Assembly: GCF_023333595.1 (NCBI RefSeq)
Contig: NZ_JAIQZM010000020.1
Span: forward strand, 51,160 to 115,159
DNA length: 64,000 nt
DNA from: Argonema galeatum A003/A1
GTDB taxonomy: Bacteria > Cyanobacteriota > Cyanobacteriia > Cyanobacteriales > Aerosakkonemataceae
Direction: 5' to 3'
The notes beneath the pieces are model-generated. The model was not told where the DNA came from. It was given only the letters and a program-made list of their open reading frames with translations, and searched no databases. Made by a program: the position numbers and the translations under genes. This document shows, piece by piece, positions 42,418-49,864 of this stretch. How positions within the stretch are numbered: position 1 is the first letter of the stretch; every line of letters begins with the position of its first letter.

Positions 42418-43422
42418 ATGACAGACGGTATATATACGCTGGCTAACGATCGTGTCTACAACCAACTCGTTGCCATACTCAACAGTATAGAGGTCAATGT
42501 CGGTAAGCAAATGCCGGTTTGCGTGATTGCTTACGATGATAACCTGGAGAAAGTTCGTGCAGAAGTCGCCAAAAGAGAGAATGTCAGCCTGCTAGAAGAT
42601 CCTGAATTGTTTGCTAGTTGGGAAGATTTGTCAGCAAGAGTATGGAAAGCACATCCCACAGCTTTCAATATTTGGCAAGAAAAAGGAATTGAAGGGGTTT
42701 ATCGGATTGGCATGAACCGGCGCTACTACGCTTTTGATAAAGAAGCACCTTTTGAAAAATTTGCATATTTTGATGCAGATGTTTTAGTATTGAATTCCCT
42801 AGAACAAATCTTTAAAGCGCTGGATAAAAATGATTTTGTGGTATATGACTTTCAGTACAAAGACCCATCCCATATCTACAATATCAAAAGTTCTAAATTA
42901 TTAGAAGTATTTCCGCAAAGCCGCCTAGAGTCAGAGATTTTTTGCGCGGGATTTTACGCAGGAAGACGGGGAATATTTACACCAGAAAAGTTAGATGTGG
43001 TAGTATCCAGCTTAGAAGCGGGAGAGGCAGAAATTTTGTATATGTCAGCGCCGAATCAGTCGGTGCTAAACTATATGATAATGCGATCGCATATACCAGT
43101 TTATAATTTAGCCCTGGAATTACCTAAAAGTCAATCAACGGGTTGCGCTGTGAGTTCCAATCACTTCGAGTTACGAGATAATGTTTTGTACGATCGAGGC
43201 AATCAACTAACTTATCTTCATTACATTGGCGTATCTTCTAAACTATTTAATAGAATTTGTGATGGTGAAAATCTTGATTGTCCCTACCGGGATATCTTTT
43301 TACACTATCGCTATCTCCACGAACCGGAAAACAAACCTAAGTTTACTGGTAAACCAATACCATACAATCCACCTCCCAGTCTGGGAACACGAGTTTTACG
43401 CAAACTTGGCTTATCTAGCTAA
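42418..43422 (+). CDS. Npun_R2821/Npun_R2823-type protein, GT-A-like, paralogue 1
   Basis: 334 residues. Opens TDGIYTLANDRVYNQLVAIL, has FAYFDADVLVL (DxD) at about 120, FCAGFYAGRRG, and ends with YLHYIGVSSK and PYRDIFLHYRYLHEP. It shares the opening, DxD and closing PYRxxxxxYRYLxEP motifs with the next gene. This is a cyanobacterial family without assigned function; the DxD and the setting suggest a sugar-nucleotide transferase. Confidence 0.75.
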   Translation: MTDGIYTLANDRVYNQLVAILNSIEVNVGKQMPVCVIAYDDNLEKVRAEVAKRENVSLLEDPELFASWEDLSARVWKAHPTAFNIWQEKGIEGVYRIGMNRRYYAFDKEAPFEKFAYFDADVLVLNSLEQIFKALDKNDFVVYDFQYKDPSHIYNIKSSKLLEVFPQSRLESEIFCAGFYAGRRGIFTPEKLDVVVSSLEAGEAEILYMSAPNQSVLNYMIMRSHIPVYNLALELPKSQSTGCAVSSNHFELRDNVLYDRGNQLTYLHYIGVSSKLFNRICDGENLDCPYRDIFLHYRYLHEPENKPKFTGKPIPYNPPPSLGTRVLRKLGLSS

Positions 43423-43478
43423 GGATTCCTCGATTCTTATCTCAAGCTAACATCTAAAATCTGAAATCCCAAATACCT

Positions 43479-44384
43479 ATGAGTCGCGGAATTTACATTG
43501 TAGCAAATGAAAAAGTTGGCGAGAATGCGATCGCACTCCTGAATAGCATTCGTTACTACGATCCCAATGTGTCTGTCTTTTTAATTCCCTTCAATGATAA
43601 TTATCAAAATCTTGCCGCTATTCTCAGCGAAAAACATAATGTCCAAATCTTTCCAGATCTAGATTTTCTAAACCAATTCACTCAAAAAATTGCCGAAATT
43701 TTTGACCGTGACTTTCTAGCGCTTCCCAATAAGATGCGAAAGCTAGTAGCCTGGTTTGGCCCTTTAGATGAATTTCTCTATATTGATACAGACATTATTG
43801 TATTTGAGAAAATTGCAGATGTTTTAGATTACTTAGCAGAATTTGGCTTTATTTGCAATGATTATCATCACGCAGGTAGAGGTTTGCAAGACATTTTTTC
43901 ACCTTTAATAAGAGAACAAAAAATATTTACGGAAGAACAATTAAGCGATGTCTTTAATAGCGGCTTTTGGGCATCTAAAAAAGGCACAATTTCATTAGAG
44001 GAGATGTACGAACTGTTGCGCGAATGCTCCCAACATCGCGAATATTTTGACTTTTCTCGCCAGGTAACAGATCAGCCCATATTAAATTACATAATACTAA
44101 AGTCTATTCCAAAACGCTTGAATCTCGTCAAAATTCCGGGGGGAGGCCCAGGCAGTTGGGCAGGTTCAAAACACTTCCAAGAAAGAGACCGCGTACTCTA
44201 TGATGGGGAGAAAAGGTTACAGTATATTCATTGGGCGGGAACACCAATGAAACCAGGTGCGCCATATCGAGAATTGTGGGAGTACTACCGCTATCTCAAG
44301 GAACCCAAACCAACTGAAACATCGACTGTTCAGACAAAAAGTTTTTGGCAGGGAATGATAAATAAAGCCAAAAATTTATTTTGA
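43479..44384 (+). CDS. Npun_R2821/Npun_R2823-type protein, GT-A-like, paralogue 2
   Basis: 301 residues: SRGIYIVANEKVGENAIALL, FLYIDTDIIVF (DxD), FNSGFWASKKG, and the closing QYIHWAGTPMKPGAPYRELW and YYRYLKEP. It is a divergent duplicate of the previous gene. A CTAAAATCTGAAATC heptamer run precedes ATG 43479 in place of a ribosome site. Last gene of the glycan cluster; a strong hairpin terminator lies 300 nt downstream. Confidence 0.75.
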   Translation: MSRGIYIVANEKVGENAIALLNSIRYYDPNVSVFLIPFNDNYQNLAAILSEKHNVQIFPDLDFLNQFTQKIAEIFDRDFLALPNKMRKLVAWFGPLDEFLYIDTDIIVFEKIADVLDYLAEFGFICNDYHHAGRGLQDIFSPLIREQKIFTEEQLSDVFNSGFWASKKGTISLEEMYELLRECSQHREYFDFSRQVTDQPILNYIILKSIPKRLNLVKIPGGGPGSWAGSKHFQERDRVLYDGEKRLQYIHWAGTPMKPGAPYRELWEYYRYLKEPKPTETSTVQTKSFWQGMINKAKNLF

Positions 44385-44426
44385 TTGCTTTTGAATTAAA
44401 TCCTCCCGACTTTAATAGGCAACGGT

Positions 44427-44575
44427 CATATCGTGTCCGGTTGTATCGGTATTGTATGGTAGGGGCGGGTTTTGTCACGAGGTTGTCTGTTGTCATCAAG
44501 AATTGTCGTCTAAACCCGCCCCTACAATCAGACAACCTATACAAGTCCGGTGCTATCGGACATGATATAGCCCTT
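44427..44575. repeat. MITE-like element with nested inverted repeats
   Basis: Outer ends ATATCGTGTCCGG and (complement) ATATCATGTCCG resemble the ends of the family B repeat. Inside is a perfect 14-bp pair GTAGGGGCGGGTTT/AAACCCGCCCCTAC (44459-44525). No coding frame. It fills most of the 44385-44678 gap, the rest of which shows nothing. Confidence 0.65.
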
Positions 44576-44678
44576 ATAAGGTAGATGAGGTATGACTGAC
44601 AGCTTATATAACCACTAAATTAAGAGGGCTAAAGCCCAACTACGTACCTCACTTACTTGAGAACCGCTATATCATACC

Positions 44679-44738
44679 CCCTAGAACAAATTGCGATCGG
44701 GCCAGAACGATCGAGCGATTTGTTCTAGGGCGTTTTTT
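44679..44738 (+). terminator. Rho-independent terminator of the glycan cluster
   Basis: Perfect 13-bp arms CCCTAGAACAAAT (44679-44691) and ATTTGTTCTAGGG (44718-44730) with an inner CGATCG/CGATCG pair, followed by CGTTTTTT on the plus strand. It lies 2 nt beyond the hydrolase stop on the other strand, so it may serve both converging units. Confidence 0.8.
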
Positions 44739-44739
44739 C

Positions 44740-45822
44740 CTATTTATGGCTATTGAACCATAAAGCAACGTTGCCTACAGCTTTATCGATCGTTTCAGGT
44801 TCTTCATAAAATTGAAACTGAATATTGTCACCCAACCAAACCATACGTTTGTCTTTGGCTGCAATTAATTCAAACAATTTTTTAGGAATAACAGGACCGC
44901 TCGCCGCCCTGTCAGCGTGAACCATTAACGTCGGTGTGGTAAGCTTTCTGAATGTTTCATCTACACGATAAGTCCATAATTCTGCTTCACTCATAGCGGC
45001 AACCCGGTTTTCCCAAAGACCGTGAAAATTCCAAGCCGGGCCGCGATCGGCCCAACGGATATACCACTCATATATCGGTTTGGACAACAGCAAAGCGTTA
45101 GGATCTGTCAAGCTTACAATAGGGATATAATCAACTTGACTTGTTTTTTCAAATTTAGCCTTGGCTTGCTTTCCTCGTTCAATGCGAGCAAGAGTTTTGT
45201 CCTCACCGCCGTTGTATTCATCGATAGTTTCCTTGGTTAAATAATGTCCTGCCACAATCGCTAATGCCTTAATTCGAGGATCTTCAGTTGTAGCCTGAAT
45301 TGTCCAATTGACACCTTGACATATACCAAGTGCGTAAATTTTATCCTTATCGACTTCTTTGCGGCCTAGCAAATAACTAACTGCGGATTTAAAGTCAGAA
45401 ACTTTGGCCTGCGGACTTTCATAACGACGTGGTTCGCCACCGCTTTCACCGTGAAAACACGGGTCAAATGCCAACGTTACAAAACCGGCTTTTGCCATTC
45501 GGGTAGCATACTGAACAGGCGATTGTTCTTTCACAAACGCCACCGGACCCAGAATCGTCACAGCGGGGCCTGGGTTGGCAAGTCCCTTGGGTAAGTAGAG
45601 ATTGCCAACCAGTTCTACGCCATTACTATTAAACGTGACACGCTCCATAGTGTAGGAGCCATCAAAAGATTCCATCTCTGTATTAAGCATATTCGCCTCT
45701 GCTTTGTGATTTACTTTGGGCAGAAAAAGACTCAGCAAAAATCCCCCTACACCGGCAGCACTAGCTTTTACAAGGGTTCTTCGCGAAGGATGGATTTGGG
45801 AAGCTTTTTTTCTAAAGAGCAT
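44740..45822 (-). CDS. Alpha/beta hydrolase (dienelactone hydrolase-like), Tat-type signal
   Basis: 360 residues with an N-terminal SRRTLVKASAAGVGGFLLSL twin-arginine-like signal, so it is exported. The fold shows NLYLPKGLANPGPAVTILGP, VTLAFDPCFHGESGGEPRR and a nucleophile elbow ALGICQGVNW with Cys where Ser is usual, then LMVHADRAASGP (acid). The strand that normally carries the catalytic His (GxxHFxFY) reads GDNIQFQFYE, so Gln replaces His. The Cys elbow occurs in this hydrolase group; the missing His is unusual. Substrate unknown. Confidence 0.82.
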   Translation of the reverse strand: MLFRKKASQIHPSRRTLVKASAAGVGGFLLSLFLPKVNHKAEANMLNTEMESFDGSYTMERVTFNSNGVELVGNLYLPKGLANPGPAVTILGPVAFVKEQSPVQYATRMAKAGFVTLAFDPCFHGESGGEPRRYESPQAKVSDFKSAVSYLLGRKEVDKDKIYALGICQGVNWTIQATTEDPRIKALAIVAGHYLTKETIDEYNGGEDKTLARIERGKQAKAKFEKTSQVDYIPIVSLTDPNALLLSKPIYEWYIRWADRGPAWNFHGLWENRVAAMSEAELWTYRVDETFRKLTTPTLMVHADRAASGPVIPKKLFELIAAKDKRMVWLGDNIQFQFYEEPETIDKAVGNVALWFNSHK

Positions 45823-45895
45823 AGTCAGTTTCCTTTGAGATTAAATAGCGAAGGATTGCTAATTGGTGATAACCGTCTCTACACCGGGCGAGTTT

Positions 45896-46342
45896 CTAGT
45901 CGCCCGACAGCGCTCCCATTTGGCCGAGCGCTGTCGCCCAATCTTCGACGTGCCACGTTCGCACAATCTTTCCATCCTGCACTTGATGAATGTCAATCGC
46001 CTGAATTCGGATCGTGCATCCGGTTGCTTCGACGCCCAATAATTTGGCGTTATGCGTTCCAGTGAGAATCGATCGAGCGACAACCTTATCCCCTTCGGCA
46101 ATAAGTTCCTGTAGCTCGGCTTTAAAGTCAGGGATCGTTCCGAACAAATGCTCGAACACAGGCTTTGCGCCCGCCAGACCTGGTGCCTGCCCTGGTGCTA
46201 GTGGAATGTCATCCCAGTTCTCGGCTAGGGCTTTGTCAAGCAGCGACAAATTCCTTGTATTAAAGGCTTCGTAGAAGATATTTACAGGCACCTTATTGCT
46301 CTCAATATCTCCTGTTACAATCACTTGGTCTGTATTGGGCAT
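45896..46342 (-). CDS. SnoaL-like ester cyclase family protein
   Basis: A 148-residue NTF2-like fold: VNIFYEAFNTRNLSLLDKAL, AENWDDIPLAPGQAPGLAG, FEHLFGTIPDFKAELQELIA, VVARSILTGTH and IQAIDIHQVQDGKIVRTWHV with EDW. Matches the SnoaL/aldol-condensation-like group whose members act on diverse small molecules. It is upstream of the hydrolase (73-nt gap) on the same strand, so co-expression is plausible. A family A-core palindrome lies upstream. Confidence 0.85.
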   Translation of the reverse strand: MPNTDQVIVTGDIESNKVPVNIFYEAFNTRNLSLLDKALAENWDDIPLAPGQAPGLAGAKPVFEHLFGTIPDFKAELQELIAEGDKVVARSILTGTHNAKLLGVEATGCTIRIQAIDIHQVQDGKIVRTWHVEDWATALGQMGALSGD

Positions 46343-46382
46343 ATTTGCCTATGCTTTGTGGTTCTTTACTCAGTTTACATTA

Positions 46383-46470
46383 GACATCTCCATAAATTAA
46401 AGGTGCGTTACCTGTAACCCTTGTAGAGACGTTGCATGCAACGTCTCTACATTCTTTGAAAGGAGATGTC
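46383..46470. repeat. Palindromic element related to family A
   Basis: Outer pair GACATCTCC/GGAGATGTC and a perfect inner 28-bp palindrome (46423-46450; arms GTAGAGACGTTGCA) that differs from the family A core by a compensating TT-to-GC change at the centre. It is intergenic, between the SnoaL-like gene and the PEBP gene. Confidence 0.7.
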
Positions 46471-46483
46471 CATTGGGTATAAC

Positions 46484-47044
46484 CTATCGCCCATATCGAC
46501 CCTTGAGTGTAGCCTTTGCCAAGATGTGTTCTTTCATCGAAACGTTTAGCATTGCACCAGTTGCCTCTGAACCGATTGGCAAGCTATTGACATTAAGGGC
46601 ATATATCGTAAAAACGTAGCCGTGACTATCACCTGCGGGAGGACAAGGACCGCCATATTCGCTGTTACCGTAATCGGTGTAACCTTGTTTGCTGCCACTC
46701 GGTGCTAGGTTGGTGCCCGGTTTGCCAGCATTCGCTGCTAGTTTGTGAACGTTGCCGGGAATATTGAAGATTGTCCAGTGCCACCAACCAACACCTGTGG
46801 AGGCATCAGGATCGAAGAAGGTGATGGCGTAACTTTTTGTTCCTGCTGGTTCGCCGCTCCAAGTCAGTTCTGGGGATATGTTGTTGCCGGTGCAACCATA
46901 TCCCCGATAAACCATTGATAGCGGGAGGTTTTTACCCTCGGAGAACTGTGCGCTCCGAAGCGTGAATGGAGAGGCCGCAGCGAGCAGTCCAGATATTGCC
47001 AAAGCTACTGCTACTAAGGTAGATATAATCAACTTTTTTGGCAT
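46484..47044 (-). CDS. YbhB/YbcL-type (PEBP) protein, exported
   Basis: 186 residues from ATG 47044 (a TTG six codons earlier is possible). An N-terminal signal peptide (KKLIISTLVAVALAISGLLA) is followed by the PEBP core: LSMVYRGYGCTGNNISPELT, YAITFFDPDASTGVGWWHWT, FNIPGNVHKL, YGGPCPPAGDSHGYVFTIYA. The ligand-pocket motifs DPDA and GPCPPxGDxHxY are intact. Periplasmic or lumenal; physiological ligand unknown. Confidence 0.9.
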   Translation of the reverse strand: MPKKLIISTLVAVALAISGLLAAASPFTLRSAQFSEGKNLPLSMVYRGYGCTGNNISPELTWSGEPAGTKSYAITFFDPDASTGVGWWHWTIFNIPGNVHKLAANAGKPGTNLAPSGSKQGYTDYGNSEYGGPCPPAGDSHGYVFTIYALNVNSLPIGSEATGAMLNVSMKEHILAKATLKGRYGR

Positions 47045-47253
47045 TTTACTATCGATCTCCAATTAATTTGGCTTTTTTAGTTAGTACCACTTTGCTTTAC
47101 CCATCGATCCGCTTTATTGGTGAATGCGATCGCTTTTAGCCGCGATGTCAGACCGAAACTGAGCTAAAGCGTCGCTCCAAATTGCAGCATATCTCAGTAT
47201 AATTGCCCTCAATTATAGTTAATGTAATTCAGACGCGCTATGATGATTCTCGG

Positions 47254-47592
47254 TCACGAAAGTTTACCAAATGCGATCGCACAAATTCCACCGATCATCA
47301 ATCCGACTCCCAACCAACTTACAAAAGTAACTCTCTCGCTGAAAATAAGTGCCCCTGCTATGGTAGTGCCAATAACTGTTAGTCCAATTACGATTGGGTA
47401 AGCTACTGATAAATTAAACTTGCCCAACACCAAAATATAGAAAATCGTACTTAAGGCGTATGCCGAAAGACCACCCAGCAGATAAAGGTTTAGTGGATTT
47501 TGACCTGATCCTTGTTTCAGGAGTATTTGACCGCTAGTATTCAATCCAACCGAGAGCAATATCAAAAGGCTAAATAATAATTTAGTTTGCAT
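47254..47592 (-). CDS. Small four-helix DMT/SMR-like membrane protein
   Basis: 112 residues with four hydrophobic helices: LFSLLILLSVGLNTSGQILL, YLLGGLSAYALSTIFYILVL, VAYPIVIGLTVIGTTIAGAL and WLGVGLMIGGICAIAF. The GxVLxKxG-like start (SGQILLKQGSG) resembles ArnE/ArnF or EamA half-domains more than EmrE, whose membrane Glu is absent in helix 1. It probably works as a dimer. Substrate unknown; the UbiA and YqeG genes lie upstream. Confidence 0.82.
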   Translation of the reverse strand: MQTKLLFSLLILLSVGLNTSGQILLKQGSGQNPLNLYLLGGLSAYALSTIFYILVLGKFNLSVAYPIVIGLTVIGTTIAGALIFSERVTFVSWLGVGLMIGGICAIAFGKLS

Positions 47593-47651
47593 TGTAAACT
47601 CCTGCGATATTATTTATAAATGACAAAAAAATATCCACCAATTTAGCCATA

Positions 47652-48179
47652 TTATAGATCGTACTTTTCTGAATTATTAAAATCCCAAAGTTCCCCATCG
47701 GTAGGGTAAGGAGTTTGTACTCGTTTCCCCAGTAACTTTTCCCACCAGCGAAAAGGATGAGGAAGAGTGGCAACTTGGATGAAAGGACAACCTACAAACC
47801 ATGCTCCCAGCATATCTGTATGGCGGCTGTCACCAATCACAACAACTTGTTTTGGTTTAAGGCGCAGATGTTTTATGGCTTTGCGAAATGCACAAGGGAA
47901 TGGTTTTTTCGCGGGATTGATAGCTGGAATATCGAGACGGTACGACCAATACTTTACCCGATACCGACGTTTGCCATTAGAAAGAATGTAAAATTTAATA
48001 TCGGCTGATTTTGCTTGCTCGATCCAAGCTTCAGCACCGGGGGATAGGTAGCGATCGTCTTCTGAAACGATGGTATTATCTAAATCCAGGATTACCCCCT
48101 GAATTCCAGCGATTTTCAGCAATTCAATTTCTATGGAAGCAAGCCTATAGGCTTCTGTGGGAAGGTTGTATTTTCTCAC
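47652..48179 (-). CDS. YqeG-type HAD phosphatase (class IIIA)
   Basis: 175 residues. HAD motif 1 VILDLDNTIVSEDD (Asp nucleophile and Asp acid/base), motif 2 around KFYILSNGKR, and motif 3 VVVIGDSRHTDMLGAWFVG. It belongs to the YqeG/GEP4-like family; relatives include phosphatidylglycerophosphate phosphatases. It is 24 nt downstream of the UbiA-type gene, on the same strand. Confidence 0.9.
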   Translation of the reverse strand: MRKYNLPTEAYRLASIEIELLKIAGIQGVILDLDNTIVSEDDRYLSPGAEAWIEQAKSADIKFYILSNGKRRYRVKYWSYRLDIPAINPAKKPFPCAFRKAIKHLRLKPKQVVVIGDSRHTDMLGAWFVGCPFIQVATLPHPFRWWEKLLGKRVQTPYPTDGELWDFNNSEKYDL

Positions 48180-48203
48180 TTTTACACCGCTCCGATCTCA
48201 AAC

Positions 48204-49127
48204 TTATTTGATAACACCATCATGTTTGAGCAAGAGAATCACAAAGGTTGTGATAATCCAATACAAAACCGTCAGTAAAATTGGCAAATCCGTTAATAAA
48301 ACTTCTTCAGGTCGCTCGCTTTGTCCTCCTAATTCGCTGCCTATCTTGCTTTTGCGTGCAATTTCTTGGGGGTCGCCCAGAAGCTGATAGCGAAAGATAC
48401 CATACAATACAAATGGTAATGTTAGCAGCATCCAGGGTGTGGAAGCACCTCCAACTTGCGGCCCCGAACTCCAGATCGCATAGGTTAATATGGTGCCATT
48501 TGTAACAACGCTTTCCATGCGAGTAAGTAGCGCTAAGGAGTAGCGTTTAAGAACAGCACGGGTTTTACCGCTTTTGATTTGCGATAGTCGGAGTTCTGCT
48601 TTGCGTTTTTCGACACCTAAAAATAGAGCCACCATAGCGGTACAAAGCAAGAACCAGGGAGACAAGGAAAGATTGGTTACTGCTGCACCGGCATAGGCTC
48701 GCAGGACAAATCCAGTGGCGATCGCAATAATGTCCAAAATCACCGCACGCTTCAGCTGCAAGTTATAGGCTATTTGCAAGAAAGCGTAGCCAAGGATGGT
48801 TGCTCCCAACCAAGGCGATCGCAGCCAACCGATAATCAGAGCAAAGCTTAATAAAGCTACTGCCATGCCTATAGCCACGGGAACGCTCACCAATCCCGCT
48901 GCTATAGGACGCTGGCACTTGATGGGATGTTTGCGATCGGCTTCTACATCTGCGATGTCATTGAGTAAGTAGAAACAGCTGGAAGTACAGCAAAATAGCA
49001 CAAAAGCCAGCAAGCTACCCAACAATGATTCAACATTTATGCTGAAAGCAAATAAAGGTGCGGCAAAAACAATCAGATTTTTTGTCCACTGGCGGGGTCT
49101 GAGAGCTGCTAAGTGAGGAAGTCTCAT
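48204..49127 (-). CDS. UbiA-family decaprenyl-phosphate phosphoribosyltransferase-like protein
   Basis: 307 residues with eight or nine helices. First motif YLLNDIADVEADRKHPIKCQ (NDxxDxxxD intact, residues 56-64), second DIIAIATGFVLRAYAG in place of the DxxxD of other UbiA enzymes, as in the DPPR synthase group, and EKRKAELRLS. These enzymes move phosphoribose to a polyprenyl phosphate. It is a useful contrast to the altered motif of the UbiA-like protein at 13804-14718. It probably forms an operon with yqeG. Confidence 0.85.
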   Translation of the reverse strand: MRLPHLAALRPRQWTKNLIVFAAPLFAFSINVESLLGSLLAFVLFCCTSSCFYLLNDIADVEADRKHPIKCQRPIAAGLVSVPVAIGMAVALLSFALIIGWLRSPWLGATILGYAFLQIAYNLQLKRAVILDIIAIATGFVLRAYAGAAVTNLSLSPWFLLCTAMVALFLGVEKRKAELRLSQIKSGKTRAVLKRYSLALLTRMESVVTNGTILTYAIWSSGPQVGGASTPWMLLTLPFVLYGIFRYQLLGDPQEIARKSKIGSELGGQSERPEEVLLTDLPILLTVLYWIITTFVILLLKHDGVIK

Positions 49128-49266
49128 AGTAGGGCCTTTTGGCTGAAGCCAGATTCCTTCATATTGTGATGGTTTTCGAGAATTTGTCAGCTGACTATCC
49201 TTTGGCTAAATTTACTGGGTCTTTTGGAATCCGGCCTGCTAATGTTCCTTATGAATATTTTTGTAG

Positions 49267-49321
49267 GGACACGGCATCATAAATATGTCGGTCATACAAA
49301 AGATTTAATTATGCCGTGTCC
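49267..49321. repeat. GGACACGGCAT inverted repeat
   Basis: Arms GGACACGGCAT (49267-49277) and ATGCCGTGTCC (49311-49321) flank 33 nt of AT-rich DNA between two minus-strand genes. It resembles short palindromic mobile repeats; no T-run follows. Confidence 0.5.
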
Positions 49322-49378
49322 AAAGCAGCATATTTGACTCTCTTTCCAAACTTGCTTTTAGGCGTAAAATTTTCAAGT

Positions 49379-49750
49379 CTAGCCCCATGAATCTAAATCT
49401 ATGGAGCGCGAGCCTCCCCGTTCTAACTGAACTAAAAGTTTGCTGAGTTGCGACCAAATAAGTAGCCCGGTAAAAAGTGTGAGAATTATAGCTACGCCGT
49501 AAGAAAGGGAAGTAGGAAAACCAAACACTTCTAGACCAGACGCTAGAAAAATACAAATCCCTATACAAATTCCCAAGAAAGGAAGCTGTAGCTGTACCCC
49601 TTGCAAATATGCTATTGTTCGGGTCGAGCGACTGATAGACCATTCCTGTACCAGTTGTTTAAGGGTAGCTTCAAAAGCCAAACCTGATGTTATCCCGGCC
49701 AGCAGACCAGCCAGCAGGAAGAAATAGGGGGGCTCTGGAAATACGAACAC
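49379..49750 (-). CDS. Small membrane protein of unknown function
   Basis: 123 residues from GTG 49750, chosen because AAGGAG lies 6 nt upstream; an ATG at 49795 would add 15 residues. Helices are PPYFFLLAGLLAGITSGLAF, LQLPFLGICIGICIFLASGL and SYGVAIILTLFTGLLIWSQL. The loop has a basic SRSTRTI stretch and the tail is charged. I do not recognise a family with known function. It lies downstream of the ABC1 kinase gene, separated by a heptamer palindrome. Confidence 0.65.
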   Translation of the reverse strand: MFVFPEPPYFFLLAGLLAGITSGLAFEATLKQLVQEWSISRSTRTIAYLQGVQLQLPFLGICIGICIFLASGLEVFGFPTSLSYGVAIILTLFTGLLIWSQLSKLLVQLERGGSRSIDLDSWG

Positions 49751-49817
49751 GAATAACTCCTTTGCAATTGACAGCCTGATGGTTAATCTTACCATTACGG
49801 GAGTGGGAGAAGGAGAG

Positions 49818-49857
49818 GATTTTAGATTTCAAATTTAAATTAAATCTAAAATCTAAA
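49818..49857. repeat. GATTTTAGATTT/AAATCTAAAATC inverted heptamers
   Basis: Perfect 12-bp arms between the small membrane gene and the ABC1 kinase gene, built from the CTAAAAT heptamer family. Confidence 0.7.
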
Positions 49858-49864
49858 ATTACCT

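Noticed and set aside
44679..44738. Palindrome as a mobile repeat
   Set aside because: The T-run on one side and its position between converging genes make a terminator a better reading.
49305..49643. A minus-strand frame overlapping the small membrane protein in another phase
   Set aside because: It has no ribosome site and an aromatic/Ser-rich composition typical of shadow frames; the hydrophobic frame with AAGGAG is preferred.
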